This document shows, in pieces, positions 21,622 through 30,230 of a stretch of DNA of 40,798 nt. The notes beneath the pieces are model-generated. The model saw nothing but the letters and a program-made list of their open reading frames with translations. It had not been told where the DNA came from and made no database searches. Numbering within the stretch: position 1 is the stretch's first letter; each line of letters starts with the position of its first letter. This stretch comes from Clostridia bacterium (GTDB taxonomy: Bacteria; Bacillota; Clostridia; Oscillospirales; CAG-272), in NCBI GenBank assembly GCA_900768535.1, contig CAAGDE010000169.1, positions 1 through 40,798 on the forward strand, in the 5' to 3' direction. The position numbers and the translations under genes are program-made.

Positions 21622-23381
21622 TGACGGCAAAGCGCAAGGAAGCAATCGGGCAGGCGGTGTTCGCCGTTGCGGGTGCGGTCTGCGTGACTGCGGTGGCTGC
21701 AATCTTCGCGTTTCTCATCATGCGGAGCATTCCGGCGTTCGGGAAGATCGGTATTCTGAATTTCCTCGGCGGCACCACCTGGGCGCCGGACCGGCTGGAC
21801 ATCTACGCAGGAGCGCTCTCCGGGTCCTACGGAATCCTTCCGATGATTGCCGGAACCTTCGTGGGAACCGCCGGCGCCATGCTGGTGGGCGGCTTTCTCG
21901 GATACTTCACCGCAGCTTTTCTGGTTTTTTGGTGCCCGGTACGCCTGCGCGGCGTGTTTTCGGCGGTGATTGACCTGCTGGCGGGCATTCCCTCGGTCGT
22001 TTACGGCTTCTTCGGCATCGCATTTCTGCTTCCGCTTCTGTCACGGATCGCACCGAACAACGGAAGCGGACCGGCGGCGGTTTCGCTGATTCTGGGCATC
22101 ATGGTGCTTCCGACCGTGGTATCGCTTTCCCGCGTGGCGCTGGAAGCGGTCCCGCACAGCCTGTACGAGGGCTCGGTGGCGCTGGGGGCAACGCATACCG
22201 AAACGGTGTTCCGGGTGATTTCACCTGCGGCAGGCTCCGGCATTCGCGCATCGTTCGTTCTGGCAATCGGGCGCGCAATGGGGGAGACCATGGCGGTGGT
22301 GATGGTCGCGGGCAATGCGGCGGTATTCCCGCGGGGACTGTTTTCCTCCTTCCGCGTGCTGACGGCAAACATCGTCATGGAGATGGGCTATGCCGGAGAG
22401 GTGCAGGAGGGGGCATTGATTGCGACCGGTGCGGTGCTGCTGCTCCTCATCCTTGCGGTCAACCTGGTTTTCGGACTGACCTCCGGGCGGATCGTCCGGC
22501 ACGCGACTGAGAAAAACGTTTCCCGGCGCGGCGGAATGACGCTCCTGCCGCCAAAACTTCTGCGCGGCTTTGCCGTTGCGTCCGGTGTGCTGACCGGCGG
22601 TGTGCTCGCTTTGCTGATCGGCTTTGTGCTGGTCCGGGGCGTTCCGGTGCTGGTGCGGGATCCCTCCGTTCTGTACGGCAGGTTCGAGTTCGGCAGCGGT
22701 GATATCACGGTTCTGCCGGCGCTGGTCTCCACTCTGTGGGCGGTGGTGCTGAGCCTTGCCTTCGCGGTGCCGGTCGGCATCATGACGGCAATCCGGCTGC
22801 ATGAGTACGCACCGCGGAACGGCTTGGCAACGCGGGTAATCCGGGGCTCGATCGATCTGCTTGCCGGCGTGCCGTCTATTGTCTACGGACTGTTCGGAAT
22901 GATCGCCTTTGTGCCGCTGTTCGGCGGCTCCGGGAGCATTCTGGCAGGATCCCTGACCGTCTCGCTGATGCTTCTGCCGGTGGTGGTGCGATCCACCGAG
23001 GAAAGCCTGCGCGCGGTTCCGGACGCATTGCGGGAGGGAAGCCTTGCGCTGGGTGCCGGAAAGCTGAGAACGGTCTTTTGCGTGGTGCTCCCGTCCGCGC
23101 TTCCGGGAATCCTTTCGGCGGTGATCCTTTCCATGGGACGGGTCATCGGTGAGTCGGCGCCCCTGCTTTACACCATGGGGTCGGTCATCAAGTCGGTTCC
23201 GCACGGGATCTTCGACAGCGGCGCAACCCTGGCGGTGGCGCTGTGGCAGTTGTCCGGCGAGGGCTGGTATATCAATGAAGCATACGCGACCGCAGTGATT
23301 CTGGTCGTGCTGGTACTGCTCCTGAACTTCATCGCACGTCTCTGTGCGGCAAGGCTCGGGAAACGGATGAAAGGAGTCTGA
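21618..23381 (+). CDS. fused PstC-PstA phosphate ABC permease
   Basis: A 587-residue membrane protein formed by two permeases in one chain. Residues 1-290 are PstC-like (IDLLAGIPSVVYGFFGIAFL, EGSVALGATHTETVFRVISP, GRAMGETMAVVMVAGN); 305-587 are PstA-like (IDLLAGVPSIVYGLFGMIAF, EGSLALGAGKLRTVFCVVLP, GRVIGESAPLLYTMGSV). Each half has about six membrane helices and its own EAA-type loop that docks with PstB. Fused PstCA is known in some Firmicutes; normally these are two genes. The start overlaps the pstS stop, and PstB begins one base after this gene ends. Confidence 0.95.
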   Translation: MMTAKRKEAIGQAVFAVAGAVCVTAVAAIFAFLIMRSIPAFGKIGILNFLGGTTWAPDRLDIYAGALSGSYGILPMIAGTFVGTAGAMLVGGFLGYFTAAFLVFWCPVRLRGVFSAVIDLLAGIPSVVYGFFGIAFLLPLLSRIAPNNGSGPAAVSLILGIMVLPTVVSLSRVALEAVPHSLYEGSVALGATHTETVFRVISPAAGSGIRASFVLAIGRAMGETMAVVMVAGNAAVFPRGLFSSFRVLTANIVMEMGYAGEVQEGALIATGAVLLLLILAVNLVFGLTSGRIVRHATEKNVSRRGGMTLLPPKLLRGFAVASGVLTGGVLALLIGFVLVRGVPVLVRDPSVLYGRFEFGSGDITVLPALVSTLWAVVLSLAFAVPVGIMTAIRLHEYAPRNGLATRVIRGSIDLLAGVPSIVYGLFGMIAFVPLFGGSGSILAGSLTVSLMLLPVVVRSTEESLRAVPDALREGSLALGAGKLRTVFCVVLPSALPGILSAVILSMGRVIGESAPLLYTMGSVIKSVPHGIFDSGATLAVALWQLSGEGWYINEAYATAVILVVLVLLLNFIARLCAARLGKRMKGV

Positions 23382-23382
23382 T

Positions 23383-24198
23383 ATGGTGGAAATGATTCGG
23401 TCCCCCAGGGGGCGTGAGGCGATGCAGGAGCGTGCGGAGGATATGACCGGGCAGGATATCTCGGTGCGCGGGGCAAATCTGTGGTACGGATCCTACCAGG
23501 CACTGAAGAATATCGCCATCGATATTCCAGCCTGCGGAATCACCGCGCTGATCGGTCCCTCCGGCTGCGGAAAATCCACCTTTCTGCGCTGCCTGGACCG
23601 CATGAATGATCTGATTCCGGACTGCCGGGTGGAGGGGGACTTCCGCATCGGCGGAACCGATATCTACGGCAGACTGGATGTCAATACCCTGCGCCGCCGG
23701 GTCGGGATGGTGTTTCAGAAGCCGAACCCGTTTCCGATGAGCGTATATGATAACGTTGCCTACGGACCGCGGACGGTGGGAATCCGGAAAAAAGCGGAGC
23801 TGGATGAAATTGTCGAAACATCCCTGCGCGCCGCGGCAATGTGGGAGGAGCTGCGGGACCGGTTGGGGAAATCGGCGCTGGGGCTTTCCGGCGGACAGCA
23901 GCAACGGCTCTGCATTGCAAGAGCGCTCGCGGTCAAGCCGCAGATCCTGCTCATGGATGAGCCGACCAGTGCATTGGATCCGATTTCCACGGGAAAGATT
24001 GAGGAACTCTGCCGGGAACTGCGCAAAACGACAACGATTGTGACCGTGACGCACAATATGCAGCAGGCGGCACGCCTTTCGGACCGAACCGGATTCTTCC
24101 TGATGGGGGAACTGATCGAGAGCGATACGACCGACCGGATCTTCCACGATCCGACCGATCCCCGAACCGCCAGATATATCACCGGGAAATTCGGATAA
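23383..24198 (+). CDS. pstB: phosphate ABC transporter ATPase PstB
   Basis: A 271-residue ABC ATPase. It has Walker A GPSGCGKST (58-66), the PstB-specific FLRCLDRMNDLIP and VGMVFQKPNPFPMSVYDNVAYGPR (Q-loop), signature LSGGQQQR, Walker B LLMDEPTSALDP, and the H-loop VTHNMQQAARL. The N terminus (1-25) is longer than usual and polar. AAAGGAG precedes the ATG. It powers uptake through PstCA. The operon stops here; phoU, which often follows, is not in the window. Confidence 0.97.
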   Translation: MVEMIRSPRGREAMQERAEDMTGQDISVRGANLWYGSYQALKNIAIDIPACGITALIGPSGCGKSTFLRCLDRMNDLIPDCRVEGDFRIGGTDIYGRLDVNTLRRRVGMVFQKPNPFPMSVYDNVAYGPRTVGIRKKAELDEIVETSLRAAAMWEELRDRLGKSALGLSGGQQQRLCIARALAVKPQILLMDEPTSALDPISTGKIEELCRELRKTTTIVTVTHNMQQAARLSDRTGFFLMGELIESDTTDRIFHDPTDPRTARYITGKFG

Positions 24199-24210
24199 GA
24201 AATCCCGCCC

Positions 24211-24340
24211 GATTCCGGCGGTGCGGCGGCAGGGCAAATGTTTCGTCAGACGTTGTATCCCTCCCAGGCTGTAGCTCGGCTACAGTCTGTATTTTTTTGC
24301 CGTCTGACGGAAAATTCGACCTCCCGATTGCACCGCCGGA
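24211..24340. repeat. nested inverted-repeat element with central terminator hairpin
   Basis: Three nested stems: TCCGGCGGTGC/GCACCGCCGGA (24214-24224 and 24330-24340), TTTCGTCAGACG with CGTCTGACGGAAA (24241-24252 and about 24300-24313), and the inner hairpin CTGTAGC-tcg-GCTACAG (24269-24285) followed by a T-run (to 24298). The inner hairpin is a plausible pst terminator. The outer stems suggest a folded intergenic element. No gene is seen in 24199-24402. Confidence 0.65.
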
Positions 24341-24402
24341 TTTGCATAACGGTGCCTTTATGCCGTACAACACTTTTGCCAAGCCTTTTTGCGGCTTTCC
24401 TC

Positions 24403-24431
24403 TTGAATTTTTGCCGGAAATGTTGTATAAT
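24403..24431 (+). promoter_or_regulatory. promoter of the MBL-gltX-glnS group
   Basis: TTGAAT (24403-24408), 17 bp, TATAAT (24426-24431), 31 bases before the hydrolase start codon. Confidence 0.8.
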
Positions 24432-24462
24432 ATAGGTATCTGTTTTCGGAGGAGGTGCGGTT

Positions 24463-25080
24463 ATGAAGATCCGCCGGCTGTATCCCGGTTCGTTCGGGGC
24501 GAACTGCTGGCTGCTTTGCTCGCGGGACGGGCAGGCGGCTGTGGTTGATCCCAGTCCGGATGCGGGAACGGTTTCGGATGCCCTGCGGGAGGAGGGGGCA
24601 AAGCCGTCCGTCATTCTGCTGACGCACGGGCATTTCGACCACATTCTCTCCCTGGACACCCTGCGCGATGCAACGGGTATTCCGGCGCTGATTCACAGGG
24701 ATGACCTCGGATTCCCGAATGACGCGCGGAAGAATGCGTTTGAGGTGTTCTTCCGACAGCGCCGCGTGTGGAGGACCCCGGACGGCACCTTCCGGGACGG
24801 CGATGTTCTGTCTGTCGGTGACGAGACCGTCACGGTTCTGCATACCCCCGGACACACCGCCGGCAGTGTCTGCTTTCTGGTCAACGGCGGACGGGACATC
24901 CTGACGGGGGACACGCTTTTTGACGGTGCCTACGGTCGGTGTGATCTGTGGAGCGGCGATGAAGCCCGGCTGGCAGAATCCCTCCGCAGGCTTGCATCGT
25001 ATGCTCCGGATGCGGTCATTCATCCCGGACACGGAGAGGACGCACGACTGGGTGACGCCCTGCAATCAATCGGATTATAA
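24463..25080 (+). CDS. MBL-fold metallo-hydrolase (glyoxalase II-like)
   Basis: A 205-residue hydrolase with the metal-binding motif THGHFDH (54-60), a second-site HTPGHTAGSVCF, a metal-bridging Asp in LTGDTLFDGAYGR, and the last His in VIHPGHGED. The layout matches small YcbL/glyoxalase II-type hydrolases that act on thioesters, though the exact substrate cannot be read from sequence. It has strong GGAGGAGG before the ATG. gltX starts 20 bases after the stop, so the three genes to glnS probably form one transcript. This neighbour relation gives no clear clue to function. Confidence 0.9.
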   Translation: MKIRRLYPGSFGANCWLLCSRDGQAAVVDPSPDAGTVSDALREEGAKPSVILLTHGHFDHILSLDTLRDATGIPALIHRDDLGFPNDARKNAFEVFFRQRRVWRTPDGTFRDGDVLSVGDETVTVLHTPGHTAGSVCFLVNGGRDILTGDTLFDGAYGRCDLWSGDEARLAESLRRLASYAPDAVIHPGHGEDARLGDALQSIGL

Positions 25081-25100
25081 TAATAAAGGATACAAGACAC

Positions 25101-26789
25101 ATGAATTTTGAAAAAACAGCAGCGCTTCTGTTCCCGGATGTCACCGAGACGCCGGCGGATATGGAAGCAAAATACCCCCCGCGCAATCTGCCGGAGGGTG
25201 CAAAGGTCACCCGGTTTGCCCCCAGCCCTACTGGCTTTGTTCATTTCGGCGGGTTGTTCCCGTCCACCATCGGCGAGCGCCTGGCGCACCAGTCGGGCGG
25301 CGTGTTCTATCTGCGAATTGAGGATACGGACGCAAAGCGCGAGGTCCCCGGTGCGGCGGAGGGACTGATCCGGACACTGGCGCATTACGGCATTCACTTT
25401 GATGAGGGGGCGATCCTGGGCGAGGACGGAAAAATCTGCGACCGCGGGGCATACGGTCCCTACAAGCAGAGCGCGCGGGGACCGATCTACCACGTTTACG
25501 CAAAGGATCTTGTCCGGCGCGGGCTGGCGTACCCGGTCTTTACCACGAAAGAGGAGCTGGAAGCGCTGAACGCGGTGGACAGGAAGGCGGAGATCAAATC
25601 CCGCGACTGGGAAAACGAAGCCGGGGACCGCACGGCAGAGCAGGAAAAGGCACGTGCGATTACGGACGCGGAAATCGAAGCCCATCTTGCGGCGGGCGAT
25701 CCGTTCGTTTTGCGCCTGCTGGCGGACGGGGATCCGGAAAAGAAGATTCCGTTCACCGACCTCATCAAGGGCAAGCTGGAGATTCCGGAAAATGATGAGG
25801 ATTTCGTTCTGCTCAAGAGTGACGGCATTCCGACCTATCACTTTGCCCACGCCGTGGACGATCATCTCATGGGCACCACGCACGTCATCCGCGGGGAGGA
25901 ATGGCTTCCAAGCCTTGCCAAGCATCTGATGCTTTTCCGCTATCTCGGATTCCGGCTTCCGAAGTATCTGCACATCGCGCAGATCATGCGGCTGGACGAG
26001 AACGGCAATAAAAAGAAGCTCTCCAAGCGCGACATGGGCGCGAATATGGACGACTACAGCCGCATGGGCTATGCGCCTGCCTGCGTTTGCGAGTATATCA
26101 TGACTCTGCTCAACTCCAACTACGAGGAGTGGCACGCGCAGAACCCGGACAAGCCCTACACCGAGTTCCCGTTCAACATCAAAAAGATGAGCTGTTCGGG
26201 CTGCCTGTTCGACTTCGACAAGCTGAATGACGTCAGCAAGAATGTGATTTCGCGGATGAGCGCGGCGGAAGTCTATGATCAGGCAACCGCATGGGCACTG
26301 GCATATGACCCCGATTTCGGCGCACTGCTTGCCGCTGACCCGGATTACGCAAAGGCGATTTTCGCCATCGGACGCGGCGGGAAAAAGCCGCGCAAGGATT
26401 TTGCAACCTGGGCGGATGTCAGGGAATATATGGACTTCTTCTATGACAGCCTGTTCACCGTGAAGGATGCCTACGCGCCGGATTATTCGATGGCGGACAT
26501 CCGCGCGGCGCTGGAGGGATTCCTTGCCGGCTATGACCAGGCGGACGACATGACGGTCTGGTTCGATAAGATCAAGGCGGTTGCGGAGTCCATCGGCTAT
26601 GCGTCCGACATGAAGGCGTACAAGGCGAACCCGGAGGCGTTCCGGGGGAACGTGGCGGATGTGAGTATGTTTTTGCGTGTTGCGGTGACGGGACGGCTCA
26701 ACTCCCCGGATATGTACGCCGTGATGCAGGTGATGGGGGCGGAGCGTGTGACCGCGCGGATCCGTGCCATGCTCGATACACTGAAATGA
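25101..26789 (+). CDS. gltX: glutamate--tRNA ligase
   Basis: A 562-residue class I aminoacyl-tRNA synthetase. The HIGH region reads RFAPSPTGFVHFGG (38-51), so the usual HIGG is HFGG. The later motifs YLRIEDTD, DGIPTYHFAHAVDDHLMGTTHVIRGEEW and KKLSKRDMG (the KMSKS loop) are intact. It is some 70 residues longer than typical bacterial GluRS; an N-terminal lead of about 33 residues precedes the Rossmann fold and a long C-terminal anticodon region follows. It charges tRNA-Glu in the cytoplasm. glnS begins 9 bases after the stop, an arrangement suggesting coordinated supply of both charged tRNAs. Confidence 0.95.
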   Translation: MNFEKTAALLFPDVTETPADMEAKYPPRNLPEGAKVTRFAPSPTGFVHFGGLFPSTIGERLAHQSGGVFYLRIEDTDAKREVPGAAEGLIRTLAHYGIHFDEGAILGEDGKICDRGAYGPYKQSARGPIYHVYAKDLVRRGLAYPVFTTKEELEALNAVDRKAEIKSRDWENEAGDRTAEQEKARAITDAEIEAHLAAGDPFVLRLLADGDPEKKIPFTDLIKGKLEIPENDEDFVLLKSDGIPTYHFAHAVDDHLMGTTHVIRGEEWLPSLAKHLMLFRYLGFRLPKYLHIAQIMRLDENGNKKKLSKRDMGANMDDYSRMGYAPACVCEYIMTLLNSNYEEWHAQNPDKPYTEFPFNIKKMSCSGCLFDFDKLNDVSKNVISRMSAAEVYDQATAWALAYDPDFGALLAADPDYAKAIFAIGRGGKKPRKDFATWADVREYMDFFYDSLFTVKDAYAPDYSMADIRAALEGFLAGYDQADDMTVWFDKIKAVAESIGYASDMKAYKANPEAFRGNVADVSMFLRVAVTGRLNSPDMYAVMQVMGAERVTARIRAMLDTLK

Positions 26790-26798
26790 GGTGCCGAT

Positions 26799-28466
26799 AT
26801 GGAAGAACTGGAAAGAAATTTTATACAGGATTTTATCGATGAGGATCTTGCCGCGCATCCCGGAATGACCGTTCACACCCGGTTTCCGCCGGAGCCGAAC
26901 GGATATCTGCACATCGGGCACTGCAAAGCGCTTTGCGTGGACTTCGGCACGGCGCGCAAGTACGGCGGTGTGTGCAACCTGCGTATGGACGATACCAACC
27001 CCTCCAAGGAGGACACGGAGTATGTCGACGCCATCAAGGAGGACATCCACTGGCTCGGTTTTGACTGGGGCGACCGCTTCTTCTACGGCTCGGACTATTT
27101 CGAAAAGGACTACGAGCTGGCGGTAGGGCTGATCAAAAAGGGACTTGCCTATGTCTGCGAGCTGTCGGCAGAGGATTTCCGCGACCCGAAATACAGCGGC
27201 GATCTGACGCACCCGGCAGTTTCCCCGTGGCGGGACAGACCCATCGCGGAAAGCCTGGAGCTGTTTGAGCGCATGAAGAACGGCGAGTTTCCGGAGGGAA
27301 AATACACCCTGCGGGCAAAGATCGACCTGGCATCCGGCAACTTCTGTATGCGCGACCCCATCATTTACCGCATCAAATATGCGGAGCATCACCGCCAGGG
27401 CAGCAAATGGTGCATCTACCCGATGTACGATTACGCCCACCCGATTCAGGACGCGCTGGAGGGGATTACGCATTCGCTCTGCTCGCTGGAGTTTGAGATT
27501 CACCGCCCGCTGTACAACTGGGTGCGGGACAATGTGGATATCCCCGATAACCCCGCCGGATTCCCGCGTCAGATTGAGTTTGCACGGCTGAACATCACCT
27601 ACACGGTGCTCTCCAAGCGCTTTTTGCGGTCGATGGTGGAGACCGGTGTGGTGGACGGCTGGGACGACCCGCGGATGCCCACGCTGTGCGGAATGCGGCG
27701 GCGCGGCTACACCCCGCAGTCGATCATTGATTTCATCAACCGCACAGGCGTGTCCAAGGCAGGGTCGCTGGTGGATATCCGCCAGCTGGAGGCGTGCCTG
27801 CGGGACGATCTGAACCGCACGGCGCCCCGCCGGATTGCCATTGAGCATCCCGTCCGGGTGGTCATTACCAACTATCCGGAGGGCAAGACCGAGTATTTCG
27901 ACCTGCCCAACAATCCGCAGGACGAAACGGCGGGAACGCGGAAGGTTCCGTTCACCCGCGAGCTGTATATCGACGCCGCCGACTTTGCCGAGGTGCCGCC
28001 TCCGAAGTTCTTCCGCATGAAGGAAGGGGGAGAGGTCCGGCTGATGGGTGCCTATCTTGTGAAGTGCAACGAGGTGGTGAAACATGCGGACGGCACCCTG
28101 GCGGAGCTGCGCTGCACGGCGGATCTGGAGACCGGAAACGGCAATCCCGCTGACGGCAGAAAGGTCAAGGGCACCATCCACTGGCTTTCCGCGCCGCACG
28201 CGATCGACCTGACGCTTCATTTGTACAACAACCTGATGACGCTGGAGAACCCGTCCGACAAGCCGGAGGACAAGGAGTTTTCGGATTTCATCAACCCGGA
28301 TTCGCTTGTTGTGGAGACAGGCGCCAAGGGTGAACCGGCGCTGGCGGACGCAAAGCCGGGCGACAAGTTCCAGTTCGTCCGCTTCGGATATTTCTGCCTG
28401 GATACCAAGCACCCCGGTACCTTCAACCGCGCAGTCGGTCTGAAGGACAGCTTCCCGAAGGCTTAA
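26799..28466 (+). CDS. glnS: glutamine--tRNA ligase
   Basis: A 555-residue GlnRS. Motifs: FPPEPNGYLHIGHCKAL (HIGH at 38-41), MDDTNPSKE, MYDYAHPIQDALEGITHSLCSLEF, the VLSKRFL KMSKS-type loop, and the C-terminal double beta-barrel anticodon domain (from about 340) with FMR-type strands. Many Firmicutes lack GlnRS and use Glu-tRNA amidotransferase instead; here the direct route is encoded next to GluRS. GlnRS in bacteria derives from a eukaryote-like lineage by ancient transfer (established knowledge). The base composition matches the surrounding genes, so it is long resident. A terminator follows 18 bases after the stop. Confidence 0.97.
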   Translation: MEELERNFIQDFIDEDLAAHPGMTVHTRFPPEPNGYLHIGHCKALCVDFGTARKYGGVCNLRMDDTNPSKEDTEYVDAIKEDIHWLGFDWGDRFFYGSDYFEKDYELAVGLIKKGLAYVCELSAEDFRDPKYSGDLTHPAVSPWRDRPIAESLELFERMKNGEFPEGKYTLRAKIDLASGNFCMRDPIIYRIKYAEHHRQGSKWCIYPMYDYAHPIQDALEGITHSLCSLEFEIHRPLYNWVRDNVDIPDNPAGFPRQIEFARLNITYTVLSKRFLRSMVETGVVDGWDDPRMPTLCGMRRRGYTPQSIIDFINRTGVSKAGSLVDIRQLEACLRDDLNRTAPRRIAIEHPVRVVITNYPEGKTEYFDLPNNPQDETAGTRKVPFTRELYIDAADFAEVPPPKFFRMKEGGEVRLMGAYLVKCNEVVKHADGTLAELRCTADLETGNGNPADGRKVKGTIHWLSAPHAIDLTLHLYNNLMTLENPSDKPEDKEFSDFINPDSLVVETGAKGEPALADAKPGDKFQFVRFGYFCLDTKHPGTFNRAVGLKDSFPKA

Positions 28467-28483
28467 AATAGTGAAATAAGAAG

Positions 28484-28522
28484 AGCGATACCGTTCCGGA
28501 AGAGGGAAGGGTATCGCTTTTT
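28484..28522 (+). terminator. intrinsic terminator after glnS
   Basis: AGCGATACC pairs with GGTATCGCT around a purine-rich loop of about 17 bases, then TTTTT. It also sits just before the convergent AT-rich island. Confidence 0.9.
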
Positions 28523-28528
28523 GCCATT

Positions 28529-29191
28529 TCAAATGTTTTGACTTAGGTTTTCTGCGGATAACAGGTTGAAAATGCCGATCCAATAGGAAGAATGAAAAGT
28601 TGTGCTTTGGTAATCTTTGCGGGGCGCATTGTTGGCGTATAAATGATAGATTGCATCGAAATTGGCACGGTCTAATTTTCTTGAGCCTTTAATTTTTACT
28701 GTGTTTTTGTGTTCTTTCGCGGCTTCCACATATAAATCTGTTCCATCGCTATGTACGAAGAACCACACACCGTTTGAACACGTTAATACATCGCGTGGCT
28801 TTTGTGAAAAGGATTGTAAAATCAAATTCAAGGTTAATTTCATTGTTCGTTCTTCCGGTTTCTGAAAGTCATTGGGCGAATAGGCTGCATCAGCAAAATC
28901 ATATTTATGCACCATTGGCTTTCCGTAGTGTTGTTCGTTTCTTTTTAAATCGTAGCCGGTAACTGTAAAATCATAAAGCAGCAACCGCTTTTTCCATGTG
29001 TAGTAGGTGTCCCGCTTTTTCTGATTTTTGATTTTCTCCCACAATCGGTCTCTCAGATAATAGTCATATCCGTAAGTTGAAATCAAATGCTTTTTTCTGG
29101 CTTTTCGCAATCTTTTTTTTTCATTATGCTCTTTGCTGGCTTTATTTGGCTCAAATAACCATGCCAAAAATACATAATCAAACCATTTCAT
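28529..29191 (-). CDS. hypothetical protein of AT-rich island (gene 2)
   Basis: A 220-residue soluble protein. The N-terminal half is very basic and aromatic (KKRLRKARKKHLISTYGYDYYLRD, DTYYTWKKRLLLYDF). The C-terminal half has VLTCSNGVWFFVHSDGTDLYVEAA and a final segment ending TFHSSYWIGIFNLL, a 'NxSYxxxIL'-like ending that I faintly recall from uncharacterised mobile or defence-associated proteins. I cannot name a family. Base composition and codon use are far more AT-rich than in the neighbours, pointing to transfer. The start overlaps the stop of the upstream island gene (ATGA), so translation is coupled. Confidence 0.7.
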   Translation of the reverse strand: MKWFDYVFLAWLFEPNKASKEHNEKKRLRKARKKHLISTYGYDYYLRDRLWEKIKNQKKRDTYYTWKKRLLLYDFTVTGYDLKRNEQHYGKPMVHKYDFADAAYSPNDFQKPEERTMKLTLNLILQSFSQKPRDVLTCSNGVWFFVHSDGTDLYVEAAKEHKNTVKIKGSRKLDRANFDAIYHLYANNAPRKDYQSTTFHSSYWIGIFNLLSAENLSQNI

Positions 29192-29538
29192 CTTTTAACC
29201 TTATATCTGACTTCATATGTGGAGGAAAAGCCGCTTGCCGTTTCGTGCAGAATGGTATCATTTGGAAGCATACTTTGCTTCATAGCGTTGCAAACTGCAG
29301 GCATCCGGCTTTTCAGCCCCATCATTTTGTGAATCTCATTGGCTTTCAGATCAATATAGGATTGTCCTTTTTCAGCCGCTTCTGTTTTCAGCTTTGTGAT
29401 GAATTGTTTGATTTCGGAAGTTCCGGGTTGTTTTTCGGTTTGTTTTTGATCTCTGATTTCTGCTTCAAGAAATGCAACTTTTTCTTCCAGGTCTTTTACT
29501 TTCGTAATCAAATCAAGAATTATTTTCTCATACTCCAT
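29188..29538 (-). CDS. hypothetical coiled-coil protein of AT-rich island (gene 1)
   Basis: A 116-residue protein. An N-terminal coiled coil (about 5-35, IILDLITKVKDLEEKVAFLEAEI) is followed by a linker and a compact C-terminal domain with SYIDLKANEIHKMMGLKSRMPAVCNAM, then ILHETASGFSSTYEVRYKV. That C-terminal pattern (IH..G...RMP.VC.AM...M...D.iL...SG..ST) is one I recall in small proteins of mobile or defence regions, but I cannot give a verified name. AAGGAGG lies 7 bases before the ATG. It is transcribed from a perfect promoter containing a palindrome, and may be the DNA-binding or partner protein of the pair. Confidence 0.75.
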   Translation of the reverse strand: MEYEKIILDLITKVKDLEEKVAFLEAEIRDQKQTEKQPGTSEIKQFITKLKTEAAEKGQSYIDLKANEIHKMMGLKSRMPAVCNAMKQSMLPNDTILHETASGFSSTYEVRYKVKR

Positions 29539-29560
29539 AGTTACTCCTCCTTTTTTCTTA

Positions 29561-29589
29561 ATTATAACATAGTAACTATAAGTTGTCAA
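29561..29589 (-). promoter_or_regulatory. consensus promoter with ATAGT-palindrome
   Basis: On the minus strand: TTGACA (29584-29589), 17 bp, TATAAT (29561-29566). The spacer holds ATAGTtACTAT (29569-29579); a half-matching AGTAACTAT overlaps the start codon (29537-29545). Two sites of the same word around the promoter and ribosome site suggest repressor control. Confidence 0.75.
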
Positions 29590-29618
29590 GAGGGAATGAG
29601 AAAATAAATTTCTTTTTT

Positions 29619-30227
29619 TCAGAACAGTCCCCGGATCAGTTCCAGCAGTTTGAAGCGGGCGCGGTAGACGGGTTTATCCGTTTCGGTGATGACGCGGTAC
29701 TGGGAGGGGGTCAGACCGACCGATATGAATTCCTCCTCTGCTTTCTCGCGCGAAACGGTCGCCGCGCCGAGGCAGAGCGGGGGATACAGACAGCACCACC
29801 AGTTGCGCCCCGCCGCAGCCCCGATGCAGACACGCAGGGAAAGATAATCCCCCGCCGGGAAGCAGAAGCTGTCATAGGTGCGTTCGGGGTAGCACTCGGT
29901 GCCGAACAGAACCGTTACCTCCTCGTCCCGCCCGTCCGCAATCAGCGCCCCATGCGCGGCGGTGAGGATGTCTCCCTCGTGCTCCCGGAGCAATGCTTCG
30001 GCAGTCGCCCGGTCGGGACAGTCGTCCAGGAGCGGTGCCGTGACGGTGAGAATGGCGTCGCGCACCTTCAGCTTCCGTGCCTGATCCGCGTCGCTGTCCG
30101 AATTGGCAAGCACGTGCAGCCGGACAACGCTGTCGTAAATCTTCGCTTCCCCGTGAACCGGAAACAGCCCGATCGTCAGAAGTACCGCCATGACGACAAG
30201 AATGCCGATAATGACCTTTTTTTGCAT
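29619..30227 (-). CDS. spoIIR: stage II sporulation protein R
   Basis: A 202-residue forespore signalling protein. It has an N-terminal signal/membrane segment (about 4-22), then VVRLHVLANSDSDADQARKLKVRDAIL, and the late motif FPAGDYLSLRVCIGAAAGRNWWCCLYPPLC, both hallmarks of SpoIIR. In Bacillus it is made under sigma-F in the forespore and triggers SpoIIGA to activate pro-sigma-E in the mother cell. Its Shine-Dalgarno GGGAGG is the 3' arm of the terminator of the upstream gene and lies 8 bases before the ATG. I could not find a clear sigma-F promoter in the 60-base gap. Confidence 0.93.
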   Translation of the reverse strand: MQKKVIIGILVVMAVLLTIGLFPVHGEAKIYDSVVRLHVLANSDSDADQARKLKVRDAILTVTAPLLDDCPDRATAEALLREHEGDILTAAHGALIADGRDEEVTVLFGTECYPERTYDSFCFPAGDYLSLRVCIGAAAGRNWWCCLYPPLCLGAATVSREKAEEEFISVGLTPSQYRVITETDKPVYRARFKLLELIRGLF

Positions 30228-30230
30228 ACA

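Noticed and set aside
24238..24435. Short plus-strand frames in the gap after pstB
   Set aside because: They cross the nested inverted repeat and T-run, and have no ribosome site or recognisable composition.
25020..28583. A 1187-codon minus-strand frame opposite gltX and glnS
   Set aside because: Both synthetases have complete family motifs on the plus strand. The antisense product is rich in H, R, Q and V without any domain I can recognise.
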